Source: Nomia melanderi
Taxonomy: Eukaryota; Arthropoda; Insecta; Hymenoptera; Halictidae
Direction of reading: 5' to 3'
Length of the DNA: 64,000 nucleotides
Assembly (NCBI RefSeq): GCF_051020985.1
Contig: NC_135009.1
Span: forward strand, 13,462,606 to 13,526,605
In this document: in pieces, positions 25,078-36,090 of the stretch
Layout of the letters: each line of letters begins with the position of its first letter
How positions within the stretch are numbered: position 1 is the stretch's first letter
Program-made: the position numbers and the translations under genes
Notes under the pieces: generated by a model
What the model was told of the DNA's origin: nothing
The model's input: only the letters and a program-made list of their open reading frames with translations
Databases searched by the model: none

Positions 25078-25250
25078 TTAACCCTTTGAACTCTGTAGGT
25101 TCCAATATTGCACATATCAAATATTTGAATCAAAGAAACTGCCCTGAAGTTATTCGATTTTCCATGCATCGAAATTTTGCACTAAGGAAAATAAAAGATC
25201 GAAGGAATGTTATAGCATTTGTCATTTTCGCTAGGGATACTATAAAAATA
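25078..25250 (-). mobile_element. MITE family A, truncated
   Basis: It begins TTAA-CCCTTTGAACTCTGTAGG and runs through the ATTCGATTTTCCATGCATC-like core. The distal end is lost in AT-rich sequence. Confidence 0.65.
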
Positions 25251-25364
25251 TTGAAATATCACTTCATATATTTCACGATATTTACGCGTAAACAGAATAG
25301 CAAAAATATTGTAATAAATATTATACGAATCTTATAAACATTACAAAAACCTTATAATATAATA

Positions 25365-25533
25365 TTAACCCTTAGCACTCCAGATGGTTTTGTCATCTAT
25401 AAGCAATTGCAACTAATTTTTATGGGATCTTTAGTGAAAATGAAAAATGATATAATATTCCTTGGATCTTCTATTTTCCTTCTCAGTACAAAATTTGGAT
25501 CTGTGGAAGATCTAATAATTTTAGGGTAGTTAA
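25365..25533 (+). mobile_element. MITE family A, truncated
   Basis: It begins TTAA-CCCTTAGCACTCCAGATGG and continues to TTTTAGGGTAG-TTAA, where a family D element starts (25530-25775, minus, ending CGCGACGCG-TTAA). The two elements share the TTAA. Confidence 0.65.
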
Positions 25534-25775
25534 CTCAGTAGTAGAAAACTCAGATATATTGTTATGTAATATATATTAAGTAGATAACCGATTCAAATCA
25601 AATTTTATATTTTCTTCAATAATTCAATCGCAATTACCCATGGAGATATGAAAATCTTAGATAATCAATTCGAACTAAATTCTATATTTCTTTCAATGCT
25701 ACTAATTACCGAAGTTACACAGCTAAGTGTCTCCATATAAAACCGAGATTTCTCCACCGGTACGCGACGCGTTAA

Positions 25776-26520
25776 CAAGTTAAAACGTATCCATCGTCGG
25801 CGCATCCCCTAAACCTCGACGTCGAAGATAGCCTGGCAAGCCTCCGGCTCGAGCGATCGAGTGGCGAGCACGCCCGTAACCCACGGCCACGTATAGCGTA
25901 CGCAATAATGAAAGGAGAAAAGGTTATTTTAAGTTCCCGACTTATGCGCGCCCGTTAAAGGTTATAGGTATCTATTCAATATTAAAGCGGGGCTCGCTCG
26001 GCGGACGGTACACGCCGTTAGAGGGTGGCCGGAGCACGCGAGGGGTTCGAGTTTAACGGACCGCGGTTGAAACAGAAGCGCCGCCGTAGGAAAATGTCTT
26101 TATCTCCCGCGGAAAAAAGGTATAGAGGCCTATAGAAAGTTGAGTGGTCGCGTAATTCGAAACTTGACAGAGCCAAAGGGGGATGCCCCGAGTGTATGTC
26201 GGCGAGGGGGCGAGGGGGTGGCTCCTGGCATTGGACCAATGACGTGTTGTTCGATGCATACCGCGGGAGACAATGTGCGTGACCCGTACGTGGACTGTTT
26301 CCAATGATCGGCAAGAACGGCGATCTTGTCGTTCCTTTTTACCGCCATGTTTTATTTATCCGGGACAGTTTTACCCGGACTACCCCGGTGCCGGCGAGTC
26401 GCCGGAGGAGAACGCTTGTAGATGTACTTCGCTCCCTCGGTAATCGAATTGAAATTGAAACCGGCAGTTTTTCATTGGGTCTCTTTGGGTTTCTTAGCGG
26501 GATTGTAGAAATTGGTGGAT
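25776..26520. other. GC-rich non-coding segment
   Basis: CpG-rich, with overlapping open frames on the minus strand that resemble no known protein. Confidence 0.35.
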
Positions 26521-27110
26521 GATTGTAGATTTCAGTTATTGTGGGATGGGAAGCTTTTAGAATTGGATTGTTAGATCGAAAGATTAGGAGGTGCAATTTT
26601 TCTTTTGTATTTAGATAGTTCTATTCCTTGATCGTTTCTATAATATGATTGATTACTGTGATATACTGTGGTTGTTTCTGTAATAGAATTTCTAGAAACT
26701 AGTAAACGTAGATTGTGATTGTAGATTTCAGTTATTGTGGGATGGGAAGCTTTTAGAATTGGATTGTTAGATCGAAAGATTACTGGGTGCAACTTTCGTT
26801 TGTAATTAGATAGTTCTATGCCTTGATAGTTTCTGTAATATGATTGATTACTATGACAGACTATGGTTGTTTCTGTAATAGAATTTCTAGAAACTAGTAA
26901 ACGTAGATTGTGATTGTCGATTTCAGTTATTGTAGGATGGAAAACTTTTATTATTAAGTTGTTAGATCGAAAGATTACGAGGTGCAACTTTTCTCTTGTA
27001 GATATGAGATATTGAAATACAATAGTTCTATTCCTCAATCATTGTTTCTATAATAGAACTACTCTAGTGAAAATTAGTAAACGTAGATGATAATTCTCAC
27101 TTTCAATTAC
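26521..27110. repeat. Tandem array, three to four units of about 196 bp
   Basis: GATTGTAGATTTCAGTTATT starts units at 26521 and 26717 and (as GATTGTCGATTTCAG) 26912, with a degenerate fourth. Each unit holds TTGTTAGATCGAAAGATTA and TAATAGAATTTCTAGAAACT-like blocks. The 155-codon minus-strand frame across it is a repeat artefact. Confidence 0.8.
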
Positions 27111-27730
27111 TATTAAATAAACTTTATTTACTATGAAATAAACTAGTTCTATTCCTCGATCATTGTTTCTATAGCAGAATTTCTAGAAACTAGTAAAGTT
27201 AGATAACTTTCGATTTCAATTACTGCAAAACAGAGAACTTTTATTATCAACTTTCTCTTGCAATTAAAATAGTCCGGAAATCTCCTGAAATAAAATAGTT
27301 ATTCCTTAATCATCATTTCTACAATAAACCTAAACAGTTGATCAAAGTTCCACTAGAAAATTATATCCCACACGAAGAAACTTCCTAGAACAAAGCATTA
27401 ATAAATCCCTTATCTCGCATAAAGATTCAGTCTACGAACCCATTCGCATAAAATCGCCAAAAATGCATCGAAATCCCGATCGGTAAAAGAAACCGATTAC
27501 TCGTCCAGCGAAGTGGCCGCTCTCGTCGCGGAGCCGCCTCAATCAAACGGAATATTCTTCGCAGCGCGGTGCGCCGGACAGCCGACATTGTCGCAGGACG
27601 TTTCGGCATCGGAAGCGAATAATTGCGTCCCGCGACCGCCGTTGGCCCGGCGTGCGCTCGCGAATCGATCGTTCCGCTTGTTAGACGGCGAAATAAGCCC
27701 GGATAAGTAAAATATACGGGCGCGTATTGA
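27111..27730. other. Upstream flank of the LRR gene
   Basis: AT-rich remnants of the preceding array run to about 27400. A CpG-rich stretch then continues into the LRR exon. It may hold promoter or 5' UTR intron sequence, but no specific signal was identified. Confidence 0.35.
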
Positions 27731-27757
27731 GCTTGTTCCGTTGTTGTTCGGTTGCAG
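27731..27757 (+). other. Probable 3' splice acceptor before the LRR coding exon
   Basis: A T-rich tract ends in TTGCAG at 27757, 32 bases before the LRR start codon. It implies a non-coding 5' exon somewhere upstream that I cannot place. The exon would begin at 27758, and the ATG has G at -3 and G at +4, a favourable context. Confidence 0.55.
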
Positions 27758-27789
27758 GGTGGTTCCAGTGGAGGAGGAGTTCATATGGA

Positions 27790-29658
27790 ATGGCATCGCG
27801 CGGACCGTCGCCGACGACGTTGCCAATCGCGATAGCGATGGCCGTCGCGATGTCGCTCGTGGCGAACGGCCTCTGCCCGACCCAATGCCGCTGCGACGAC
27901 GATAGCCTGCGCGCGTCCTGCGCGTACGCGGGCCTCGAGGTGGTGCCGATCCAACTGAACCCGGACATCAAGCACCTGGACCTGTCCAACAACCGCGTCG
28001 GCAACATCCACCTGACGTTCGGCTTCTACTGCAACCTGGAGACGCTGGACCTGACGTCGAACAACATACACACGCTGGGCTCGGACAACTTCGTCTTTCA
28101 GAAGAACCTCCTCACGCTGAACGTGAGCAACAACGCGATCCGAGCGCTGGCCAAGAACTCCCTGCAGGGGATGGACTCGCTGAGGGTCCTGAACCTGGCC
28201 AGCAACAACATCTCCGACATGGACGAGCTGGCGTTCAAGAGCACCAGCGAGCTGGAGGTGCTGGACCTCAGCGACAACTCGATCACCAGCCTGCCAGAGG
28301 GACTACTGAAGAATCTACACAGGATCCGCACGCTGATCCTCAACGAGAACTCCTTGCTAGAGATCCCAACCAGGAACCTAGCGTTAGCGCCCAGCCTGGA
28401 GAACCTCGACCTGTCGGACAACCTGATCCAAGAGCTGAACAGAGACTCGTTGCCCTCGCTACCCTCTTTGGTCTCTCTAGACCTGGCCAACAACGTGATC
28501 AGGAACATCGCCGACGACGCGTTCGACCGTCTGCCCGACCTCCTGCGGCTAGACCTCTCCGGCAACAACCTGACGTCCGTGCCCACGGCGGCTCTAGCTA
28601 GGCTGAACGTCCTCTCGCACCTGGTGCTCAGCAGGAACCCCCTAGGTGTCCTGGACGCGGCTGGCTTCCGTAACCTCTACGAACTCAGGGTGCTAGAGCT
28701 GAACGATTGCGCGATCGCCGCGGTGCACGCTAGAGCGTTCGCCGATAACGTGAACCTGGAGCGGATCTCGATGGACGGGAACAGAGGGCTGAAGGAGCTG
28801 CCGGCCAGAGTGCTGTACGGCGCGAGGTACCTCAAGTGGGTGTCCCTGCGACGCTGCAGCCTGTCCACCCTCCAGCCGACGCAGTTCCCGGTGGACGGCC
28901 TGTCCTCGCTGCGCGTCGGCGGGAACCCCCTGGTCTGCAACTGCTCGGTGCACTGGCTGTGGAACGTGATCAGGGCGGAGGAGCGGCGCAACGAGTCGCG
29001 GCTCGAGCTGGACACGAACGACATCGTCTGCGCGGACGAGGAGTTCTCGGGCAAGCCGTTGATCGCGCTGTCCGAGGGCTCTCTGCGCTGCCGGCTCAGC
29101 CCGCTTTATCTCTCGCTGTCCGCGGCCGGATGCCTCGCGGCGACCGCTACCATTCTCGCGCTGATAGCGCACCTCACCCGCTCGAAGAGGAAGAAGCGTC
29201 TCGCCTACGCGGCGCCGAACAGGCCCGAGTTCCTGGTGTACGTCGGCAGGAACAACGACGAGCTGGACAAGAACGCCGAGTCCTACAGCAGGAGGCTGCT
29301 GGCAAGGAACGAGGACACCACCCCGTACGACACTCCGCGCGGCAAGATCGGCCAGAGGAGCCCGCAGTCGCAGGACACCAACATCTACGAGACGCCCAGG
29401 TACACGAGGAGCGGCAACAATCGCGCGGCGAACGAGCCGTACGCCAGGCAGACGGAAGAGGGCGTGTACGCGGTCGCGGACGTGACCGATCTGCGCGACG
29501 AGCCGCCGGAAGTGCTGTCGCTCTATCGCATGCACGGCCCGGCCGCCCCCGTCGCGCCCAGGCCGAACGTCCACCGGGTCGACTACGGTTACGACTACGA
29601 CTACGATTACGATTACGAACCGCCGATCCCCGAGAAACCGCACGTCGTGTTCGTCTGA
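27790..29658 (+). CDS. Leucine-rich-repeat type I transmembrane receptor (tartan/capricious-like)
   Basis: This is a 622-residue single-pass cell-surface protein encoded by one GC-rich coding exon. Residues 1-27 form a signal peptide. An LRRNT cap follows (C29, C33, C35, C44), then about 13 LRRs of the LxxLDLSxN type from about residue 58 to 375, and an LRRCT cap (C383, C385, C414, C434). A membrane segment spans about 439-462, followed by a basic stop-transfer stretch (466-470). The cytoplasmic tail of about 150 residues has tyrosine motifs YDTP (513), YETP (533) and YAVADV (560), a Tyr-Asp run (599-609) and a hydrophobic C-terminus ending VFV. ATG 27790 is chosen because it is the first in-frame ATG after a good splice acceptor and immediately precedes the signal peptide. 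LRR count, caps and spacing resemble insect tartan/capricious adhesion receptors, which act in cell affinity and axon/muscle targeting. Orthology is inferred from remembered family features, and another LRR receptor of this class is possible. There is no Ig domain, so it is not kekkon-like. Confidence 0.9.
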   Translation: MASRGPSPTTLPIAIAMAVAMSLVANGLCPTQCRCDDDSLRASCAYAGLEVVPIQLNPDIKHLDLSNNRVGNIHLTFGFYCNLETLDLTSNNIHTLGSDNFVFQKNLLTLNVSNNAIRALAKNSLQGMDSLRVLNLASNNISDMDELAFKSTSELEVLDLSDNSITSLPEGLLKNLHRIRTLILNENSLLEIPTRNLALAPSLENLDLSDNLIQELNRDSLPSLPSLVSLDLANNVIRNIADDAFDRLPDLLRLDLSGNNLTSVPTAALARLNVLSHLVLSRNPLGVLDAAGFRNLYELRVLELNDCAIAAVHARAFADNVNLERISMDGNRGLKELPARVLYGARYLKWVSLRRCSLSTLQPTQFPVDGLSSLRVGGNPLVCNCSVHWLWNVIRAEERRNESRLELDTNDIVCADEEFSGKPLIALSEGSLRCRLSPLYLSLSAAGCLAATATILALIAHLTRSKRKKRLAYAAPNRPEFLVYVGRNNDELDKNAESYSRRLLARNEDTTPYDTPRGKIGQRSPQSQDTNIYETPRYTRSGNNRAANEPYARQTEEGVYAVADVTDLRDEPPEVLSLYRMHGPAAPVAPRPNVHRVDYGYDYDYDYDYEPPIPEKPHVVFV

Positions 29659-30781
29659 ACGAATACCGAGGAAGGTCTCCGCTCGACGCCGGAGCGCCGC
29701 CGAGGACAACGCCGTGTAACCGGCGAGAATGGGGCGTAACGAGGGCTCCGGCGGACGGTCCAAGATTGCGGGGAAGCGGAGATCGATATGTAATCCGTGT
29801 TTCACCGGGGATTACCAAAGAAATTCTGGAGCGCCGCTAGCGATGGGACTGAACGCATCGAGTTAGGGGATGCTCGAATGTTTAACCTTTTAGGCGCGCT
29901 GAAGTGGGTACAGTACTTGGGAAGAGTTCGGAATGATAAATTATAATTTCTTTGTATATGTGAATTGACCACGAAAGCGACTATAGCGTTCCATAACAAT
30001 ATATCGGAAGGCCACTATAGTGGCGTACCGTAATAATCGATGCCATCTGCGGAAGCCATAGTACCGTACCTAGGTCAACGCGAATTTTTGCATTTTTCAA
30101 TGGAAATGGAATTCGTAGATTTGAGAATTTTCATTCGGTAGACGAAGCAAGTTTTCTAAATGGTAATGAAGAAATTCATGCTCCGTTTCGCGCAATTTCC
30201 GGCTGTAACGCCGGACGATCCGCAATTATCATTCCGGCGTCGGATCCGATCGAACGAACGTTATTCGCCGGAGATGGTAACGAAGAACGGAACCGTCTCT
30301 TTGCCTCGGAGTATTAATCGAATCGAACGGAACGAGTCCCGGGGACACCGAGCCAATTGATATTCATGAGTGCGTAATGGTCTCGGTCCCATCGCTAGTT
30401 GTCGCGATCGCGGGGACAGGAAAGTTGGGATTTAATGAGGATCTGTTCTGACTGATTGCCCGAGATCGGCCGTGATAAGGTAATCCTACAGCTTCGCCGA
30501 AAGTATCGATTCCCGAGGCCAACGCGCGACGGTGCGGAGGCCCGCGTCGCATTCCCGTGTACGTATCTCGCGATTAATCGAGGAGACACGGCCGACGATC
30601 GAGGGCGGATCTCACGGCGAAAGATTAACGCGCTCGCTGCCACCTGGGAAATGTCAGTAGCGTGTCGCGCGACAGCGATTCCTGTTCTTATCGGAGAACG
30701 CTCCAGTCCGAATGAAAACCATCGCTTTCCGACTACGGCTCGCGCGGATGATCAAGGTAATGGCCGATCGGACAGCGACGT
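29659..30781. other. LRR gene 3' flank
   Basis: It presumably contains the LRR 3' UTR, but no AATAAA was seen close to the stop codon. GC-rich single-copy-looking sequence continues to about 30830. No further gene was recognised. Confidence 0.4.
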
Positions 30782-31320
30782 TCGATCTCGCGATTGCGAA
30801 TGCGCGACGGTGATTAACACTGGAATTGGTTGATGAGAATTCCTTTGTAATTTCGATATTCGTGGAGTTAATATTCTTAGATTATCGTGTTTCGAAATTT
30901 TTAAACTTCATAATGTTCAAATTCTTCAATTTTCTTGTTTTCTAGTGATAATTCGATATCGCCATTGCGAATGCGCGATAGAGATTAACACTGGAAGTCG
31001 TTGATGAGAATTCCTTTGTAATTTCGATAATCGTGAAGTCAATATTCTCAAATTCCCATGTTTCTAAATTTTCAAACACAAACTTTATAATCTTCAAACT
31101 TCCAAATTATTCAATTTTCTTATTTTCAAGTAATAATTCGACCTCGCGATTGCGAAGGTGCGCTGGTAATTAACACTGGAACTCGTTGATGAGAATTCTT
31201 TTATAATTTCGATATCCGTGAAATCAGTATACTCAAATTCCCATGTTACTAAATTTTCAAACTTCCAAGTTCTTGAATTTTCAAACTTCCAAATTCTCCA
31301 ATTTTCTAATTTTCACATAA
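30782..31320. repeat. Tandem array, three units of about 177 bp
   Basis: Each unit has a CGCGATTGCGAATGCGCG-like start (30783, about 30960, about 31141), then TTAACACTGGAA, TTGATGAGAATTC and AATTTCGATATCCGTG-like blocks. Confidence 0.8.
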
Positions 31321-32538
31321 CACGTTGACGCTCACTTTCAAATCAGCAATGGACAAAAGCAATTCTTATTTTACCAATTACATGACTGTCGGAGAGTTCG
31401 ATCAAGACAAACTTACCATATCCATTATCTATCACACCTACACTCGCGAGCATCGTTATACAAAGCATCTACATCAGCGCTTTAAAAAACCATTTATCCG
31501 TTAATTCCAGTATCGACCGATGCCTGTTCACCACGTAACACTCGTACAAATCTCCAAGGGCGGCAGCGAGCGTGTTAATCGAAAGCGTATCGTCCGCTGC
31601 AAGCCGCAGTCCCCGGTTAAGCGACGCGCAACGTCCCCGGATAAGGGACACTATACCGAGGCGACGCGTTCCGCGAGCAACGGTGAAACTCGGCCAGCGT
31701 GGCGGACGAGTTCCGAAAATGAAAATGTCTTCCGAGATAGTTGGCCAGCCACGGGAGCGGAACGCGCTCTCGCGAGCGGGGATGTCCGCGATCCGGCGCG
31801 GAATGCAAATCGAATGGCGTGTCGGACACGCGGTGCGCTCCGCGGACATATTTATTCCGTCGGATGATCGCGTGTCGCCCCCGAGCTCCCCGGCTGGCGT
31901 TCATTTCGCGTTTAAACTGTAGCGACAAATCAAATCAAAGCGGCGTCTCGTTAGCCCGTTTAAACCCTTCTAGACTAGCGTCGTCCCGAGATTACTCTCC
32001 GTCTCTCCCCCTTACCGCCCCCCTCCCCCGCGTCTGTTCTCTTATCCGTCATTGTCTCACCGTTTCTTGCGTGTCCCCGTTGTCGCTCCCCCCCTTTTTT
32101 CCTCCCCCGGATCGAACGAGAGCCCGCTTCAAGCCGAAGAACGACAAGATATTTCGCGATACAGTCGGCTACCTCAAGGATCAACGAGAAACGAGTTCGA
32201 CGGAACCGAACGATCCTTTCTCGACGGCGAACGGTGTCACGAAATCACGCGTTCGACGCATCCCAGACAGCTTTGACACTGAAACTACCGGAGGGGTCAA
32301 ATGTCCCATGTCCCATCTCTTCTTTTTGCGATTTTTAGAAAGGTAACAAATGTCTCTCTGAGAAATTGGTAGAGATTCATTTAGCACTACGCGAATTGAA
32401 TTGTAAATCGATTAAAGTCTGAACAGACTCTTGGAGTTTATAGCGAAATTTTCGAAAGTCAATTGAAGTGCTCGGTGGTTTTAGTGTTAACACTAGAACC
32501 AAGCGAAACTTGTTTATTTTCCGTCGAAACGTAGTTTA
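31321..32538. other. Non-coding; GC-rich block
   Basis: A CpG-rich stretch at 31500-32320 has long overlapping open frames on both strands (up to 201 codons) without recognisable domains. It ends in a family F fragment (TTAACACTAGAACC near 32487). Confidence 0.4.
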
Positions 32539-33053
32539 TTAACCCTTCGCACTCGAGAGGTGACTCGTGAGTGACTTATTATTATTATTATTATTTACTG
32601 ACTTATTTATTAATTTATGATGTTAAGTTTGGAAGAAAGAGATGTTACGTTTTGAATATGATGAATGAGTGACTCTCACTTGATTCGGTACAAGAAAACT
32701 ATCAAGTTGAATATTCAATATTTCAAATGGAACTTTGCTACGTAATATTGAAATGAAACTCAATTTATCTATGAATTATCGTTAAATTAGTTTCAAACTA
32801 TATCTCGTGAGAAAATGTTGAATATTTCCATTAACCAGTTAACTGCGTTTGACGAGTATACACGTCATCGTAAAGCTTGACACGATACTAATTCTTTCAG
32901 CCATGAATTCTTTATTTTTTCGCATAAATATATAATTCTTCTTTATTTCGCTTCGATCTTTCATTAAAATATACTCAACATGCATAAACCAGAGGTTTTC
33001 CTAATTAAATTCCACAGTTAACTGGTTAAAAACTTTCGGGTGCAAAGGGTTAA
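32539..33053. mobile_element. MITE family B with nested family L
   Basis: Family B ends are TTAA-CCCTTCGCACTCGAGAGG and TTCGGGTGCAAAGGG-TTAA. Inside, 32831-33029 is a different element bounded by TTAA-CCAGTTAACTGCG and CCACAGTTAACTGG-TTAA, inserted at TTAA. The interior of family L has a TGACG...CGTCA hairpin near 32848. Confidence 0.8.
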
Positions 33054-34509
33054 GGTTCAGAGCGAACTGCTGAAGCAGGTTCCTTGATCGTTTCTCGAAG
33101 TATGTATATGTTTTTGGTAATTGCGAAGGTGGACGTTAATAAGCTTGATTCATCCGATAGTTTCGGTGTTAAAGATCGTCCAGCAATCGACGTTTTTGGG
33201 GAGATCGTCATACGTGCCGTGCGATTGGACTCTGGTACCGTGTTGTACACCTGGTGTGTAATTGGTCCCGAACAGATTGAAACCCGGAGGATCCGTAAAA
33301 GTTCCCATTATGTGCTCGGTTTTAATTGACCGGTCCCTCGAGGAGGCTTTTAATTGATCACTGGTCGCAGCATATGTGACTATTCCGGCCGAGGCTTCGT
33401 TGCGATTGATTCGGAAAGACCTCCCCGCGGGACTGCGCGAAATTACGAATTGCGTACCTCGAAGCGCGCCGTTGTTTTCGGTCTGATTCGTTGATCCAAA
33501 TCGTTCCACTCTTTCTCCATTTTCAAGAGTCAACATCCTTTCGGCGCTGCAACAATCGAGAAACAAAAAAAATTCACAGAAATTCTCGCATTCGGAAAAC
33601 ACTCTCGACAATCCTGAAACGAGTGAAATCGTTTCTTATCGATGAAACAGTAATATAGGCGAATGAATACAATGTTTGTTGTTTATAAAGAGCAGAGATC
33701 TTAGTGAATAATCAGAATTGCTTGTTCCACGAAGAAAGCAGTCTCGAGAACAAATAAAATCGCTTTCTCGCAACTTTGCGCCGAAGTGTATGTCGCGCGC
33801 AGCGAAGTGTTTCAGCGCCGGAAGGGTAGATGAACCCGAAGATGCATATTAATGCGGATTTCGAGCAGCTGCGTCCAAGAACACGGTGTGCAAGTGCACC
33901 TGAAGATTTTAGTGGCACCGGTTAGCGTGCTCGCCCTCGGATCACCGCGTTCCTTCGCGCGAGACACTTAAGGGAGCAAAAAGACACGTGTTTAGAGGCT
34001 CGCCGGGCCGGTCGGCCGCGCGAGGGCCACTTTCGGCCATCTTTGTAAATTGAAGCAATAATAGACGCGACCTTTACCTAATAGACACACCACATATACA
34101 CACACACACATCGCCACACGACACGGTTCGAGTGTACTTAGACACGAGATTACACGTTTATACAGACTTAAGCGTATACATATATAAATAATATATATAT
34201 ATATTCTATATATATATTTATTTATTAATTTATGATGTTAAGTTTGGAAGAAAAAGATGTTACGTTTTGAATACGATAAATGAGAGAGTGAGAGAGAGAG
34301 AGAGAGAGAGTAAGAATGAGAAAAAGAGTGAAGAAAGCAAAATATACTTGAGCGGATCAGAAAGATAAATCAGCGCCCACGTGAATATACAAGGTGTACG
34401 TAAAATACTCATCTATCTATGGCATACAAAAATCAGTAAACGTTCCTCGATATTCACAGCATCCCTCATCGCAGAATAAAAGGTTTCAAGCGTGTCGATC
34501 CTTTCAGTA
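33054..34509. other. Non-coding with microsatellites
   Basis: An open frame of 153 codons on the minus strand (33150-33611) shows no known domain. CA-rich (34085-34112), TA-rich (34172-34222) and GA-rich (34284-34320) microsatellites are present. Confidence 0.4.
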
Positions 34510-34733
34510 TTAACCCTTCGCACTCGACAGTATTTCTCATTCAAAATATTCATTACCTTCTGACTAAATATTAACGATATTTCTCGCAACTAACACAATC
34601 GATTATCTTCTATAAATTAAGAGACGGAACTATTCTACTTCGACGTTTTATGTGCTGATACATTATACAAGGTTTAATATTGAATTGAAAATTTTATAAG
34701 TTTGCTGTGTCGAATCAGGTGGCAAAAAGTTAA
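34510..34733 (+). mobile_element. MITE family B variant
   Basis: TTAA-CCCTTCGCACTCGACAG starts it. The interior matches 36367-36945 (ACTAACRCAA, AAATTAAGAGACRGAACT), and it ends at GGCAAAAAG-TTAA, with the right terminal repeat degraded. Confidence 0.65.
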
Positions 34734-35042
34734 CATGAGAAACATAGAAATACAATTCCGCCCCATAATCTACGCGAAATGTTCCTTTGCGTAATTTACA
34801 ACTCCTAATATTCCATCAGAAAATAATGAACGTCTGTAACGAAAAATATCGTCGATTGCAGAGGATCAAAGAAATTTAGCAAACTGAATTCTGAATCAAA
34901 GTCTCAACAGATGGATTCTATAAAGAAATTTCAAAAAGTCAATTTCGCTTCTAGTGTTAAATTCTATTTGATATCTTCACCACTACATCATAGAGCAAGG
35001 GGTTAAACAAAAATCATCCCGTAAAAATTTCTGATAATTGTA
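34734..35042. other. Non-coding, AT-rich with MITE-like ends
   Basis: It contains a family F-like end (AATTTCGCTTCTAGTGTTAA, 34944-34963) and a family C right end (AGAGCAAGGGGTTAA near 34990). Confidence 0.4.
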
Positions 35043-35245
35043 TTAACCCCTTAACTTGTACGCTAAACAGGCCGAACTGTGAAAATAATGTGAAAGCAAA
35101 GAAAAAATCCTTTTATTGATATTTACATGGGATTGTAAGCTATAACACTTATTTATTCAAGAATAAAATACAGCCTTTTCCATGGAACAAAAGCGCAGTA
35201 TATCAAAATTGATTTTTTCAAAAAAAACTGTGCGTTAAGGGGTTA
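35043..35245 (+). mobile_element. MITE family H, full length
   Basis: TTAA-CCCCTTAACTTGTACGC and CTGTGCGTTAAGGGG-TTAA bound 203 bp. The terminal inverted repeat CCCCTTAAC is perfect for nine bases. Confidence 0.8.
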
Positions 35246-35874
35246 ATCGATGATTCTGTTCGAGGAAGATGAGTATTTTACAGACGCCATGCGCGGAAGG
35301 GAGAGTCGCACCTTCGAATTCGTCTGGTGGAGAACCGCGACGAGGGTGTCGCGGAGCGATGAGAATCATTAGGCGAACTCGCGGGTCGCGACGCCCATCC
35401 CATAATCCGGCTGCGTGTGTCTCGCCGTCGAGCGCCTCCTCAAAACGCATTTCACCCCCGCCGGCGCCGCCGCCGCCGCCGCCGCCGCCCGCCCCTATCC
35501 CTGCACTCGTCGGAAATTTCATGGAATATCGAATCCACGCTGATTAAAGTCTCTCTCTCCCCCCCGCATCTAGCTCGCGCCGCGAGGAGAAGTTCGCCCG
35601 TTAAATATTCATTCGGGCCGGCGATAAACCTCTGCCCGCAAGAACGCGACGGGCTCTCGATAGGATCAGGAGTTATGACTCGGTCCCTTGGCCAGAATGA
35701 TTATCTCCGATTGATGGAGCACCGGCCACGCTCGCGCTCGCGTCCGATCCGCGCGGTTCATCGGTTTCGCATTCGTAATTAGAACGGATCGCTCTTCCGT
35801 ATCGAAGGAGGAACGGAATATCGATGCTCGCTTTTTAGAGAATTGATATGCTTTTTCACTTTTTTGGGTACTTA
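35246..35874. other. GC-rich non-coding segment with CCG repeat
   Basis: An imperfect CCG/GCC trinucleotide tract lies at about 35458-35497. It produces poly-Pro, poly-Arg and poly-Gly open frames on both strands that are unlikely to be genes. Confidence 0.45.
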
Positions 35875-36090
35875 ACCTCTTTGCCTATGATTTCTTTCTC
35901 AGATCGAGACGGCTACTTTGTCATTGATAATTTATTGGAAGAGAAAAATTCTAGGCGTATGTTACGCCTATATTTCCTTTTAAGTGTAACAGTTGATTAC
36001 AGGGGAATATTTATTTTGAATTCGAATGAACTGAGTGATATATATATTTGTTGAATCATATTGAAAATCTTCATCGCGAGTCTCACTCGT
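35875..36090 (+). mobile_element. MITE family C, joined to a family I end
   Basis: The CTATGATTTCTTTCTCAGATCGAGACGG and GAATTCGAATGAACTGAG-type blocks match family C. After TCGCGAGTCTCACTCG it switches to GAGATCTCGTTCGGTTGGCTAAGTGTT, the right end of family I, instead of the usual family C terminus. Confidence 0.6.

Noticed and set aside
26035..26065. GGGGTTCGAGTTT, reminiscent of a tRNA T-loop
   Set aside because: No cloverleaf arms or anticodon stem could be paired around it.
28693..29805. 370-codon open frame on the minus strand
   Set aside because: It is antisense to the clear LRR coding exon, lacks any recognisable domain, and is explained by the high third-position GC of that exon.
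28836..29840. 334-codon plus-strand frame overlapping the LRR gene
   Set aside because: It is a shifted frame of the same GC-rich exon, rich in Arg, Pro and Ala, with no domain.
33150..33611. 153-codon minus-strand frame
   Set aside because: Composition is less biased than in other orphan frames, but there is no recognisable domain, no splice support, and it overlaps a plus-strand frame. Not called as a gene.
34734..36090. Possible coding remnant in family C (FDR/GYFVINNLL-like translation)
   Set aside because: Several family C copies give similar peptides only because the DNA is the same repeat. Frames are short and unrelated to transposases.
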